A stretch of 26,107 bases of DNA. Origin: a bacterium (GTDB lineage: Bacteria; Bacillota; Bacilli; Lactobacillales; Streptococcaceae). Shown here in pieces: positions 1 to 6,754 of the stretch. The position numbers and the translations under genes were made by a program. The stretch is from contig CAJNDD010000024.1 of assembly GCA_905221435.1 (NCBI GenBank), positions 1 to 26,107 on the forward strand, written 5' to 3'. Position 1 is the stretch's first letter. Every line of letters starts with the position of its first letter. The notes beneath the pieces are model-generated. The model searched no databases. It was not told where the DNA came from and saw nothing but the letters and a program-made list of their open reading frames with translations.

Positions 1-21
1 ATCTTCATAACTCAATTTCAT
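1..21 (-). CDS. IS3-family transposase OrfA, first seven codons
   Basis: The minus strand reads ATG at 21-19 followed by codons for KLSYED and then leaves the window. MKLSYED is a familiar start for streptococcal IS3-family OrfA proteins, the helix-turn-helix subunit that is normally joined to OrfB by programmed frameshifting. A G-rich GGGGTG lies seven bases upstream (34-29), inside the 3' arm of a hairpin, and is the only ribosome-binding-site candidate. Too little is visible to judge whether the gene is intact. Confidence 0.6.
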
Positions 22-28
22 AATAAAA

Positions 29-69
29 CACCCCAAAAGTTAGATTTTTTCTGTCTAACTTTTGGGGTG
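29..69 (-). terminator. Perfect 16-bp hairpin at the IS end, terminator-like
   Basis: Bases 29-44 and 54-69 are perfect inverted copies (CACCCCAAAAGTTAGA and its complement) around a nine-base loop. On the minus strand the stem is followed by TTTTATTATG, so it resembles a rho-independent terminator placed directly before the transposase start codon. The 5' arm is part of the IS terminal repeat. It would stop transcripts arriving from the glyS operon and, when folded, would hide the GGGGTG before orfA. Confidence 0.7.
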
Positions 70-103
70 CAGTTCAGTGGCTCCTTCTTTTTTTATTATT
101 ACC

Positions 104-138
104 AAAAAAGGGTTTTGTAGATGATCTACAAAACCCTT
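104..138 (-). terminator. Rho-independent terminator of the glyQS operon
   Basis: Arms 108-122 and 124-138 pair perfectly over 15 bp (AAGGGTTTTGTAGAT and its complement) around one central base. On the minus strand the stem runs directly into a U-run at 109-104. It starts five bases past the stop codon of the DUF896 gene and ends the glycyl-tRNA synthetase operon. Confidence 0.88.
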
Positions 139-143
139 GAATT

Positions 144-401
144 TTATGAATTTGGATCATCTAAACTACGGCCGTGTAAACCTTTTTCACGTTGTACCTG
201 ACGTAGTTTTTCTGGTGTGACGTCGTTTCCTTGTTCATCCACGATTTTGATACCCTCGACGTGGTGACGAACTGAACGACGATAGCCTTCGATGTATTCC
301 TCACGAAGCTTAGCTTGTTCCACTTTTTCAGCAGAAGTTAGACCTTCTGTTTTTTTCTTTTTGGCAAGCTCGTTGATACGAGCGATTTTTTTCGGATCCA
401 T
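144..401 (-). CDS. DUF896 / UPF0291 family protein
   Basis: This encodes 85 residues, very rich in charged amino acids, beginning [17 protein letters not shown]. The family is DUF896 (UPF0291; B. subtilis YnzC is the best known member), small cytoplasmic helical-hairpin proteins of unsettled function. The conserved features visible are the INELAxKxKxxGLTxxEKxEQxxLRxEY pattern and a central RxxVxxHxxxIK segment. There is no signal peptide or membrane segment. AAAGGAG lies six bases before the ATG. It is the last gene of the T-box-led glyQS operon, 41 bp after glyS, and is followed at once by a strong terminator. Family membership is clear; no role can be read from the sequence. Confidence 0.92.
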   Translation of the reverse strand: MDPKKIARINELAKKKKTEGLTSAEKVEQAKLREEYIEGYRRSVRHHVEGIKIVDEQGNDVTPEKLRQVQREKGLHGRSLDDPNS

Positions 402-442
402 TTCTTCTCCTTTGTAACAAGATACAGTCCGTTCGACTGAGT

Positions 443-2479
443 TTATTTAGTATTGATTTGGTTAAAACGAGCGAGCTTAGCTGCTTTCTTGGTTAGTTGC
501 GATAAGATTGCCAAACGATTTTGACGGACAGCCTGATCTTCGGCCATTACCATGGTATTTTCAAAGAAAGCATCAATAACTGGGCTAAGCGCAAAGAGTT
601 GTTCTAATTGCTGACTTGCAGTTCCTGACAAAACAAGTGATTCTACGACTTCTGCCAAGGCTTTCTCTTCTTCATTCTCAAAGAGAGCATGATCAACAGT
701 ATCAGTTCCTTCGGCTTTTTCAGCCAAGTTAAAGGCGCGAGAGAGGGATTCGACAGATGGTTTGAAGTCTTCTTTCTTGCTTGCTTCTACAAGAGCACTT
801 GCTACTTCCAGCATATCCGCCACAACAAAGTTCGAACTTGCAAGGACTGCTTCCTTGATGTCTTTCGGAGTAGAACCCATCATCTTATCGACACGAGCCT
901 TGATAAAGTCCATAACTTCTGCTTTATTTTCATAAGTCAAGCTGTCGAATTTCAAAGCATAAAGGCTATCAATCAGCTCATCCATAGCAATGTGCCAACC
1001 AAAGGCATCCAAGATACGAACAACACCTTGCGTCGCGCGACGAAGAGCGTAAGGGTCATTAGAACCTGATGGAATCAAGCCTACTGAGAAGAAACTCAAA
1101 ATCGTATCTAATTTATCAGCAATGGCTAGAATGGCTCCAACCTTGCTCTCCGGAAGAGCTCCGTCAGCTGATGTCGGCATGTAGTGTTCACGAATGGCAG
1201 CTGCGACTGCTGGAGTTTCCCCAGCAAGAAGGGCATATTTCTCACCCATAATTCCTTGGAGTTCATCAAACTCACCAACCATCCCCGTCAACAAGTCAAA
1301 CTTGTAAATGGCTGCTGCACGAGCAAGGTCAAGAGTTTCATCCATTGATAAACCAGCTTTTTCTGCCAAGAGAGTGGCAATCTTCCCCGTACGAATCATG
1401 TGTTCACGAAGAGAACCAATCTTTTCGTGGAAGGTGACGTTGTTTAATTTTTCAACAAGATCAGAAATGATCAATTTTTGGTCTTCACGCCAGAAGAATT
1501 CTCCGTCTTCCAAGCGAGCAACTAAGACTTTTTCATTACCCTTGATGACATTTCCCAAATGCTCTGCATTTCCGTTACGGACTGAAATGAAGTTTGGCAA
1601 GAGTTTACCGTCTTGATCACGGACAACGAAGTAGCGTTGGTGTTCCTTCATCGAAGTCACCAAGACTTCTTCTGGAATCTCAAGGTATTTGGCATCAAAA
1701 CTTCCCATAAAGGCAGTTGGGTATTCAACCAAGTTCAAGACTTCATTCAGCAAGTCAGCATCAATTTCGATACGTACCCCATGTTCAGCTTCGATTGCCT
1801 TGATTTGGTCAACAATCATTTGCTCACGTTCACGTGGATCCGCGATTACAAATTGTTTACGAAGATCTTCTTCATAGCTCAATGCTGACTGAATCTTAGT
1901 TTCTTGTCCCAAGAAACGATGACCGCGGCTTACACGACCGCCCTTGATATCAAGGAAATCCAAGTCAAACTCTTTCTCGTCCAAGAGAACTGTCAAAGTG
2001 TGTACAGGGCGGATGTATTCAAAGGTGTTGTTAGCCCAGTGCATGCTGACAGGGAAAGTCAGTGACTTCAAGACGTCTACTACACCTGGAACAATGGCTT
2101 CAACTGCTTGACCCACTTCTTCCTTGGTAACATAGACATATTCTTCACCCTTGATTTCACGGAATTCAATATCTTCAACTGTCAATCCTTTTCCACGGAC
2201 AAATCCTTGAGCCGCTTTGGTGAAGTTTCCATCACTATCCAAGGCGATTTTCTTGGCTGGACCCTTGAAATCTTCTGTCAAATCAGACTGTTTGTCTGCA
2301 ATACCAGTCACACGAACAGCCAAACGACGGGGTGTTGAGAAAGTTTGAATGCCTTCAAAAGATAGGCGGTTTTCCTTGAGGAAGGTTGCCATTTTTTCAC
2401 CTAGTTGTTTTTCACTAGGAGTTACTACGTAGGCTGGTAACTCTTCAAGACCGAGTTCTACTAATAAGTTTTTTGTCAT
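443..2479 (-). CDS. glyS: Glycyl-tRNA synthetase, beta subunit
   Basis: This is the 678-residue beta chain of the bacterial alpha2beta2 glycyl-tRNA synthetase, which binds tRNA-Gly for charging by the alpha chain. The N-terminus [19 protein letters not shown] is typical of GlyS, and the middle contains the HD-like region ([11 protein letters not shown] near residue 355) and [20 protein letters not shown]. The C-terminal part carries the tRNA-binding DALR-type region ([20 protein letters not shown]). Length and all landmark motifs are normal for the family. AAAGGA precedes the ATG. The gene follows glyQ in the same direction, but across an unusually long, structured 260-bp spacer, and is followed 41 bp later by the DUF896 gene. 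It should be under the glycine T-box upstream, unless the spacer adds its own signals. Confidence 0.97.
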   Translation of the reverse strand: MTKNLLVELGLEELPAYVVTPSEKQLGEKMATFLKENRLSFEGIQTFSTPRRLAVRVTGIADKQSDLTEDFKGPAKKIALDSDGNFTKAAQGFVRGKGLTVEDIEFREIKGEEYVYVTKEEVGQAVEAIVPGVVDVLKSLTFPVSMHWANNTFEYIRPVHTLTVLLDEKEFDLDFLDIKGGRVSRGHRFLGQETKIQSALSYEEDLRKQFVIADPREREQMIVDQIKAIEAEHGVRIEIDADLLNEVLNLVEYPTAFMGSFDAKYLEIPEEVLVTSMKEHQRYFVVRDQDGKLLPNFISVRNGNAEHLGNVIKGNEKVLVARLEDGEFFWREDQKLIISDLVEKLNNVTFHEKIGSLREHMIRTGKIATLLAEKAGLSMDETLDLARAAAIYKFDLLTGMVGEFDELQGIMGEKYALLAGETPAVAAAIREHYMPTSADGALPESKVGAILAIADKLDTILSFFSVGLIPSGSNDPYALRRATQGVVRILDAFGWHIAMDELIDSLYALKFDSLTYENKAEVMDFIKARVDKMMGSTPKDIKEAVLASSNFVVADMLEVASALVEASKKEDFKPSVESLSRAFNLAEKAEGTDTVDHALFENEEEKALAEVVESLVLSGTASQQLEQLFALSPVIDAFFENTMVMAEDQAVRQNRLAILSQLTKKAAKLARFNQINTK

Positions 2480-2566
2480 GTTTTTTCCTTTACATTTTCT
2501 TCAATCTTTTTTGATATGCACCTTAGGTACTGGGGACGTCGCTAACTAACTTTTGTGAGTCTGTAA

Positions 2567-2707
2567 GGAAATCTTATACCAAATAAACTAAGATTTCCAA
2601 CAGTCTCATCAAAGTGGATTTAGCTGACTGATTTTTGAACCCAAGGTTTCAAAAATCCCCACATAACAGTACGGCGTTGCATATCCCTCTATCAAGTCTT
2701 CGACTTG
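2567..2707 (-). repeat. Tandem inverted repeats in the glyQ-glyS spacer
   Basis: The 260-bp gap (2480-2739) has no convincing ORF but contains four inverted repeats: CAAGTC/GACTTG at 2693-2698 and 2702-2707; GATTTTTGAA with its complement at 2630-2639 and 2648-2657; CAGTC/GACTG at 2601-2605 and 2626-2630; and GGAAATCTTA with its complement at 2567-2576 and 2589-2598. None is followed by a clear U-run, so none looks like a normal terminator. It could be an RNA-processing or regulatory region, or a small inserted repeat element. I do not recognise BOX, RUP or SPRITE consensus here. Confidence 0.6.
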
Positions 2708-2739
2708 CCTTTAACGATTTTAGAGCACAGTATTACTTA

Positions 2740-3657
2740 CTATCCTGCGTCTTCTGCTAAGAGTTTAGCTCGTGTTGCTTCATCCAAAAGTGGGTAACCT
2801 AGGCGTTTGCGTTCTGCGACAAAGGTTTTGGCTACGACACGGGCCAGGTTACGGATACGAGCGATATAGCCTGCGCGCTCCGTTACGGATACGGCACCAC
2901 GCGCGTCAAGCAGATTAAAGGTGTGTGAACATTTGAGAACATAGTCATAGGCAGGGTGAACCAAGCCCTCTTCCAAGGCACGACCAGCTTCTTTTTCGAA
3001 CTTATCAAAGTTTTCAAGCAACATTTCCTGGTCCGAAATTTCAAATGAATATTTTGAATGTTCATACTCAGGCTGAATAAAGATTTCTCCATATTTTACA
3101 CCATCAGCCCACTCGATATCATAGACAGAGTCAACCTCTTGGATATAAGAAGCCAAACGCTCCAAACCATAGGTAACTTCCGCAGTCACAGGGCCAGTTG
3201 CCAATCCACCAACTTGTTGGAAATAAGTGAACTGAGTGATTTCCATCCCATCAAGCCAAACTTCCCAACCGAGACCAGCTGAACCAGTCGATGGGTTTTC
3301 CCAGTTGTCCTCAACAAAACGAATATCGTGCTCCAAAGGATTGATACCCAATTTTTCCAAAGACTCAAGGTAAAGTTCTTGGATATTTGATGGAGATGGC
3401 TTCATGACCACTTGGAATTGGTGGTGTTGGTAGAGACGGTTAGGGTTTTCCCCGTAACGACCGTCAGCAGGACGACGTGATGGCTCTACATAAGCCGCAT
3501 TCCATGGCTCAGGCCCGATAGCGCGAAGAAAAGTGTACGGACTCATCGTCCCCGCACCTTTCTCATTATCATAAGCCTGCATGAGCATACAACCTTGGTC
3601 ATTCCAAAATTGTTGCAAAGTAAGGATGATTTCCTGGAAAGTCAATTTTTTAGACAT
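2740..3657 (-). CDS. glyQ: Glycyl-tRNA synthetase, alpha subunit
   Basis: This is the 305-residue alpha chain, the catalytic class II part of the alpha2beta2 enzyme that activates glycine with ATP. It begins [18 protein letters not shown]. Family landmarks include [38 protein letters not shown] (motif 2 region) and a C-terminal [20 protein letters not shown]. Length is normal for the family. AAAGGAG precedes the ATG. It lies 35 bp after the GFA-domain gene and upstream of glyS, in a transcript that starts at the T-box leader near 4283. Charged tRNA-Gly level should therefore set its expression. Confidence 0.97.
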   Translation of the reverse strand: MSKKLTFQEIILTLQQFWNDQGCMLMQAYDNEKGAGTMSPYTFLRAIGPEPWNAAYVEPSRRPADGRYGENPNRLYQHHQFQVVMKPSPSNIQELYLESLEKLGINPLEHDIRFVEDNWENPSTGSAGLGWEVWLDGMEITQFTYFQQVGGLATGPVTAEVTYGLERLASYIQEVDSVYDIEWADGVKYGEIFIQPEYEHSKYSFEISDQEMLLENFDKFEKEAGRALEEGLVHPAYDYVLKCSHTFNLLDARGAVSVTERAGYIARIRNLARVVAKTFVAERKRLGYPLLDEATRAKLLAEDAG

Positions 3658-3692
3658 TATTTACTCCTTTAATTTATATTATCTTTTTGGAT

Positions 3693-4064
3693 TTATTCAT
3701 CAAGCAACCAAGAAAAAGCTGGATCCTGAAAAATATGACGTTTGGGAACAGTTTGTAAATTCTGATTGCATTCATCTACTGTACCCAATTTCAAAGCACA
3801 AACTTCTGGTACATCTTCTTGAATAGTGAAAATTTGACTGTGACAGTTCTGGCAGTAATAACGTTGTTTCCCTGGAGATGAACTATAAGTAACCAAATTC
3901 TCTTCTCCATATAATACTAAATTTTTGCTGCTAACTTTGGCATTCACTGTATAAGCAGATGCAGTTGCTTTCCGACAGAATGAGCAATGACAAAAAACTA
4001 ATTCCGACAATTCCTCATCTAAAGTGTAGGTCACTGCTTTGCATAAACAAGATCCTTTAAGCAT
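3693..4064 (-). CDS. GFA / CENP-V domain zinc-binding protein
   Basis: This 123-residue protein has the Mss4-like zinc fold of the GFA (glutathione-dependent formaldehyde-activating) / CENP-V family. The cysteine pattern is complete: CLC near residues 6-8, CHCSFCRK near 25-32 and CQNC near 71-74. The GFA name comes from a Paracoccus enzyme that speeds the reaction of glutathione with formaldehyde; most family members have no proven activity and none should be assumed here. There is no signal peptide. AAAGGAG sits four bases before the ATG. It is the first gene after the glycine T-box and 35 bp before glyQ, so it should share T-box control with glyQS, which is unusual for this family. Confidence 0.85.
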   Translation of the reverse strand: MLKGSCLCKAVTYTLDEELSELVFCHCSFCRKATASAYTVNAKVSSKNLVLYGEENLVTYSSSPGKQRYYCQNCHSQIFTIQEDVPEVCALKLGTVDECNQNLQTVPKRHIFQDPAFSWLLDE

Positions 4065-4100
4065 TATGCTCCTTTCTACTTAGGTATTAGACAAAATTCA

Positions 4101-4283
4101 AAAAGAACCGAATTTCAACACCCATGTCTTGCGACTAGGGGCGTCAGAAACGCGGTTCCACCCTAATTTATTACTTCATTGTTTTTTAAAAATACGACAG
4201 AAAGCGCCAGTTTCTTACCTTGTCCTACTTGGCTCCCACTGTCCCAAGTTCGCTTAAAGAACGCCATAAGACTTTCTTTCTTG
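4101..4283 (-). promoter_or_regulatory. T-box leader, glycine-specific
   Basis: On the minus strand the leader contains the T-box signature AGGGTGGAACCGCG at 4164-4151, which pairs with the free CCA end of uncharged tRNA. Upstream lies a Stem I with the AG-bulge-like GGGACAGTGGGAGCC. A GGC triplet at 4208-4206, within CTGGCGC, is the best specifier codon and fits tRNA-Gly. Downstream, GAACCGCGTTTC at 4158-4147 pairs with GAAATTCGGTTC at 4116-4105 (one mismatch) to form the terminator, followed by U-rich sequence. The T-box bases and this terminator are mutually exclusive, as expected. The genes downstream (GFA, glyQ, glyS) agree with glycine. Confidence 0.92.
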
Positions 4284-4289
4284 TTGATT

Positions 4290-4318
4290 ATTATATCAGA
4301 AAGAGAGAAAATTTACAA
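4290..4318 (-). promoter_or_regulatory. Promoter of the T-box/glyQS operon
   Basis: On the minus strand, -35 TTGTAA (4318-4313), a 17-bp spacer and -10 TATAAT (4295-4290) preceded by TGA form an extended -10 sigma-A promoter. Predicted start of transcription is near 4283, which leaves about 220 nt of leader before the GFA start codon. Confidence 0.8.
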
Positions 4319-4334
4319 TTCTTTTTCTTACTTT

Positions 4335-5177
4335 CTAAAAATCCATCTCATCCACACGAGGTGCGCCAGAAATCACTGAGATAATCTTTAGAACCTCTCG
4401 CTCTTCTTTGCTGAGTTCAATCCCAAAACAGTCAAGATTGCTCTGGATGCGAGAGGCTGTTACTGACTTAGGTAACGGTAAAAACTCTTCTGCCAAACTC
4501 CAAGCCAAGGCAATTTGAGCCACTGATTTCCCATGCTTAGTAGCAATTTCTTGGACTTCCTTCTGTTCAAACAACTCCCCTTGCCCAAATGGTCCCCATG
4601 CCTCTAAGAGAATTCCTTTCTCTTTACAGTAGTCAACCACTTCCTCTTGATAAACTCCTGGTGCCAAGCGTACCTGATTAACCGCTGGAATGACTCTTGC
4701 TGTCTCAAGCAAGGCATCCAAATGCTTAGGAAGAAAATTACTAACACCAATAGCACGAATCTTGCCTTCTTTGTAAAGATCCTCCATCGCTCTCCAGACT
4801 TCAGCATTGCGAGTTTTCCATTCGTCGTTTTCTCTTAGTGGTTTTGGATTTGGCCAATGGATAAGGTACAAATCTAGATAATCCAATCCCAGTTTTTCCA
4901 TTGATTCTTCAAATGCTTGGCGAGTTTCTTCATAGCTGTGATTGGTATTCCAGAGTTTGGTCGTTACAAAGATTTCTTGACGTGGAATACCGCTATCTCG
5001 TATAGCACGGCCAACGCTCTCCTCATTTTGATAGATAGCCGCAGTATCGATATGACGATATCCAGCCTTTAAAGCTTCTAAAACGGCTTGGTAGGCCACC
5101 TCTCCATTTTCAGCTTTCCATGTTCCAAATCCTAGAACAGGAATTGAAACTCCATTATTTAGCGTATAAGATTTCAT
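4335..5177 (-). CDS. Aldo/keto reductase
   Basis: This is a 280-residue NADPH-dependent aldo/keto reductase of the 2,5-diketo-D-gluconate reductase / glyoxal reductase type, cytoplasmic and a TIM barrel. The catalytic tetrad can be placed: Asp in GYRHIDTAAIY, Tyr in the same motif (AIYQNEESVG), Lys in VTTKLWN and His in LYLIHWPNP. GVSNF and the C-terminal cofactor-binding PLPKSVTASRIQSN are present. AAAGGA precedes the ATG. The natural substrate cannot be read from the sequence; family members reduce small aldehydes and ketones. It sits 80 bp after pgdA and immediately before the T-box promoter, with no strong terminator of its own. Confidence 0.93.
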   Translation of the reverse strand: MKSYTLNNGVSIPVLGFGTWKAENGEVAYQAVLEALKAGYRHIDTAAIYQNEESVGRAIRDSGIPRQEIFVTTKLWNTNHSYEETRQAFEESMEKLGLDYLDLYLIHWPNPKPLRENDEWKTRNAEVWRAMEDLYKEGKIRAIGVSNFLPKHLDALLETARVIPAVNQVRLAPGVYQEEVVDYCKEKGILLEAWGPFGQGELFEQKEVQEIATKHGKSVAQIALAWSLAEEFLPLPKSVTASRIQSNLDCFGIELSKEEREVLKIISVISGAPRVDEMDF

Positions 5178-5199
5178 ATTTTTTCCTTTCTATGTGAAG

Positions 5200-5253
5200 A
5201 AAATCTAAAGAAACAAAGTCCTGATTATCAGCACACTTGCTCCTTTAGATTTT
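5200..5253 (-). repeat. 11-bp inverted repeat between pgdA and the aldo/keto reductase gene
   Basis: Arms 5200-5210 and 5243-5253 are perfect inverted copies (AAAATCTAAAG and its complement) around a 32-base loop. The loop has a smaller internal CTGAT/ATCAG stem. On the minus strand it lies directly after the pgdA stop codon and ends ...TTTTCTTC, so it may work as a weak terminator or attenuator ahead of the aldo/keto reductase gene. A 10-codon reading frame lies inside it (see findings). Confidence 0.5.
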
Positions 5254-5257
5254 AAAA

Positions 5258-6649
5258 TCATTGATTACGATCATAATACATTTCGTGAGCTTTCAAGCGA
5301 GAATTAAGCATTTCCGGAACAGTCACAAATGTATAACCTTGCTCTTTTAGATATTCTATAATCTTTGGAAGAGCATTAACTGTAGCGCCATGAATATCAT
5401 GCATAAGAACAATCGATCCATTACGAACTTGATGCTGAATCTCTGTTAAAATAGCAGATTCATTCTTGCTCTTCCAGTCCAAACTATCTACATTCCACAT
5501 GATAAAACTCAAATCCAGACTATTACGAATATCATCTGTAATCGCTCCGTAAGGAGGTCGCATAAGTTTAGAACTCGAACCTAAAACCTTGGTCAAGGAA
5601 TCTTCTGTATCCGTGATTTGTTTTTTAGCATCTTCCAGAGACAATTTGGAAAGAACGGGATGATTCCAGCTATGGTTTCCCACAACATGGCCTTCCGATT
5701 TCATTCGTTTCAGAAGTTCTTCATTACCCGCAATATTTTTACCAAGTACAAAAAAGGTTGCCTTTACACCATACTTAGCCAAGGTATCCAAAGCCTGAGT
5801 AGTTGTAGATGGATTTGGACCATCGTCAAAGGTCAAGGCTACAACCTTTTTATTTTTCTGAGCAAAGTAAGCTTGGTAAAGTTCAGCATCCTTTTCTAAT
5901 AGATAAGAGGACTCCAACACATCAAAGAAACTGGATATTGGTAAAGCAATTTCCTCCAGAGCCTCCCCTAGGTCAGCAGGATAAAGGATGATTTGACTAT
6001 CTTTATAATCAAAGCTCCATAACGACAAATCTTGGTCTGTAAAGGTTTTTAGCACCTGATCAATTTTTGTCTGGTCAAGTTTCTTATCTTCTAGAGTTGA
6101 CTTGATTTGACTCAGCAGGAGTTCCTTAGCCTTGCTAGCATCCTTGAAAAGTTTACTAAGAGTGAAAAGTTGACCATCTTCTGTCAAGAAAATTTTTCCT
6201 AAAGAAGTCTTTTCTTTTTCCTCCACTTTTGAAGCAGACAGGTCATAGACCTGCTTACTGATATTACGAGCAACAACTCCCTTTAAGACGGGATCCAACT
6301 GCTCCGTATAATAAAATACCAGATCCTCTTTATCTTCTAGCTTTTCTTTGATATCCTGATTGATCTTTTCTCTAACAGACGCAATGATTTCCTCTCCTTG
6401 AAGAGGGTAGTAGACAATCACTTCGGCTTGACCTTTTCGGAAATGGTCTTTCTGACTACCTGCGTTGAATTGCTGGTCCTTTTCGCTTTTTAGCGCTTCA
6501 ATTTTTTGTTCATAAGATTGCTTTTGTAGAATCTTGTAACCAATGACGCCACCTAGGCAGATTATAGCAAGACCTAAGATTCCAACAAAGGAAAGTAATC
6601 TACTTCTCTTTTTATCATGAGAAACACGTTTCGCTCTATTTTTTTTCAT
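5258..6649 (-). CDS. pgdA: Peptidoglycan N-acetylglucosamine deacetylase PgdA
   Basis: This membrane-anchored enzyme removes acetyl groups from N-acetylglucosamine in peptidoglycan, which lowers lysozyme cleavage. Its 463 residues equal the pneumococcal length. A basic N-terminus is followed by one membrane segment (about 18-40), an extracellular region (about 45-265) and a polysaccharide deacetylase (NodB, CE4) domain (about 268-455). All catalytic residues stand at the pneumococcal positions: D275 and D276 (TFDDGP), metal ligands H326 and H330 (HSWNH), R364 (RPPYG), D391 and H417 (LMHDIH). The start matches known PgdA proteins, yet no Shine-Dalgarno precedes it, and the -10 box sits six bases before the ATG. 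The aldo/keto reductase gene follows after 80 bp. Confidence 0.96.
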   Translation of the reverse strand: MKKNRAKRVSHDKKRSRLLSFVGILGLAIICLGGVIGYKILQKQSYEQKIEALKSEKDQQFNAGSQKDHFRKGQAEVIVYYPLQGEEIIASVREKINQDIKEKLEDKEDLVFYYTEQLDPVLKGVVARNISKQVYDLSASKVEEKEKTSLGKIFLTEDGQLFTLSKLFKDASKAKELLLSQIKSTLEDKKLDQTKIDQVLKTFTDQDLSLWSFDYKDSQIILYPADLGEALEEIALPISSFFDVLESSYLLEKDAELYQAYFAQKNKKVVALTFDDGPNPSTTTQALDTLAKYGVKATFFVLGKNIAGNEELLKRMKSEGHVVGNHSWNHPVLSKLSLEDAKKQITDTEDSLTKVLGSSSKLMRPPYGAITDDIRNSLDLSFIMWNVDSLDWKSKNESAILTEIQHQVRNGSIVLMHDIHGATVNALPKIIEYLKEQGYTFVTVPEMLNSRLKAHEMYYDRNQ

Positions 6650-6655
6650 ATTATA

Positions 6656-6684
6656 ATCATATCAAATCAAGGCTATAATTTCAA
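6656..6684 (-). promoter_or_regulatory. Promoter of pgdA, predicted to give a leaderless transcript
   Basis: On the minus strand, -35 TTGAAA (6684-6679), a 17-bp spacer and -10 TATGAT (6661-6656) preceded by TGA form a good extended -10 promoter. Six bases (6655-6650) separate the -10 from the A of the pgdA ATG at 6649, so the expected start point is the start codon itself. A second TATAAT at 6655-6650 would start inside the gene and has only a poor -35. Confidence 0.7.
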
Positions 6685-6721
6685 TGATAAACAGATGTTC
6701 TACTATTTAAAAAATGATAAC

Positions 6722-6746
6722 AAAAAAGCCTAGACAATCTAAGCTT
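6722..6746 (-). terminator. Rho-independent terminator after ezrA
   Basis: Minus-strand AAGCTTAGA (6746-6738) pairs with TCTAGGCTT (6734-6726) with one G-U pair and a three-base loop, followed by TTTTTT (6727-6722). It lies nine bases past the ezrA stop and isolates pgdA from ezrA transcription. Confidence 0.85.
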
Positions 6747-6754
6747 TTTGAATT

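Larger units (their letters stand above)
1..76 (-). mobile_element. 5' end of an IS3-family insertion sequence (partial)
   Basis: On the minus strand this stretch reads TGAACTGCACCCCAAAAG at its outer end, then a hairpin, then an ATG and the first codons of an IS3-type OrfA. The outer end aligns, with one base gained and one lost, to the terminal sequence TGTACTGACCCCAAAAAG of the IS fragment at the right edge (25653 onward). That supports calling it a terminal inverted repeat and placing the outer boundary near 76. The rest of the element lies outside the window. The IS3 family is inferred from the OrfA start and the repeat sequence; the exact IS name cannot be given. Confidence 0.72.

Noticed and set aside
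2480..2739. BOX or RUP repeat element
   Set aside because: None of the consensus sequences I remember for these pneumococcal repeats is visible; only generic inverted repeats are.
4300..4334. AGAAAG...CTTTCT imperfect hairpin as a terminator of the aldo/keto reductase gene
   Set aside because: It is purely A/G against T/C, overlaps the -35/-10 region of the T-box operon and lacks a U-run at the proper place.
4179..4379. 66-codon plus-strand frame across the T-box leader
   Set aside because: It is the complement of the T-box RNA and of the aldo/keto reductase 3' end; the leader structure explains the sequence better.
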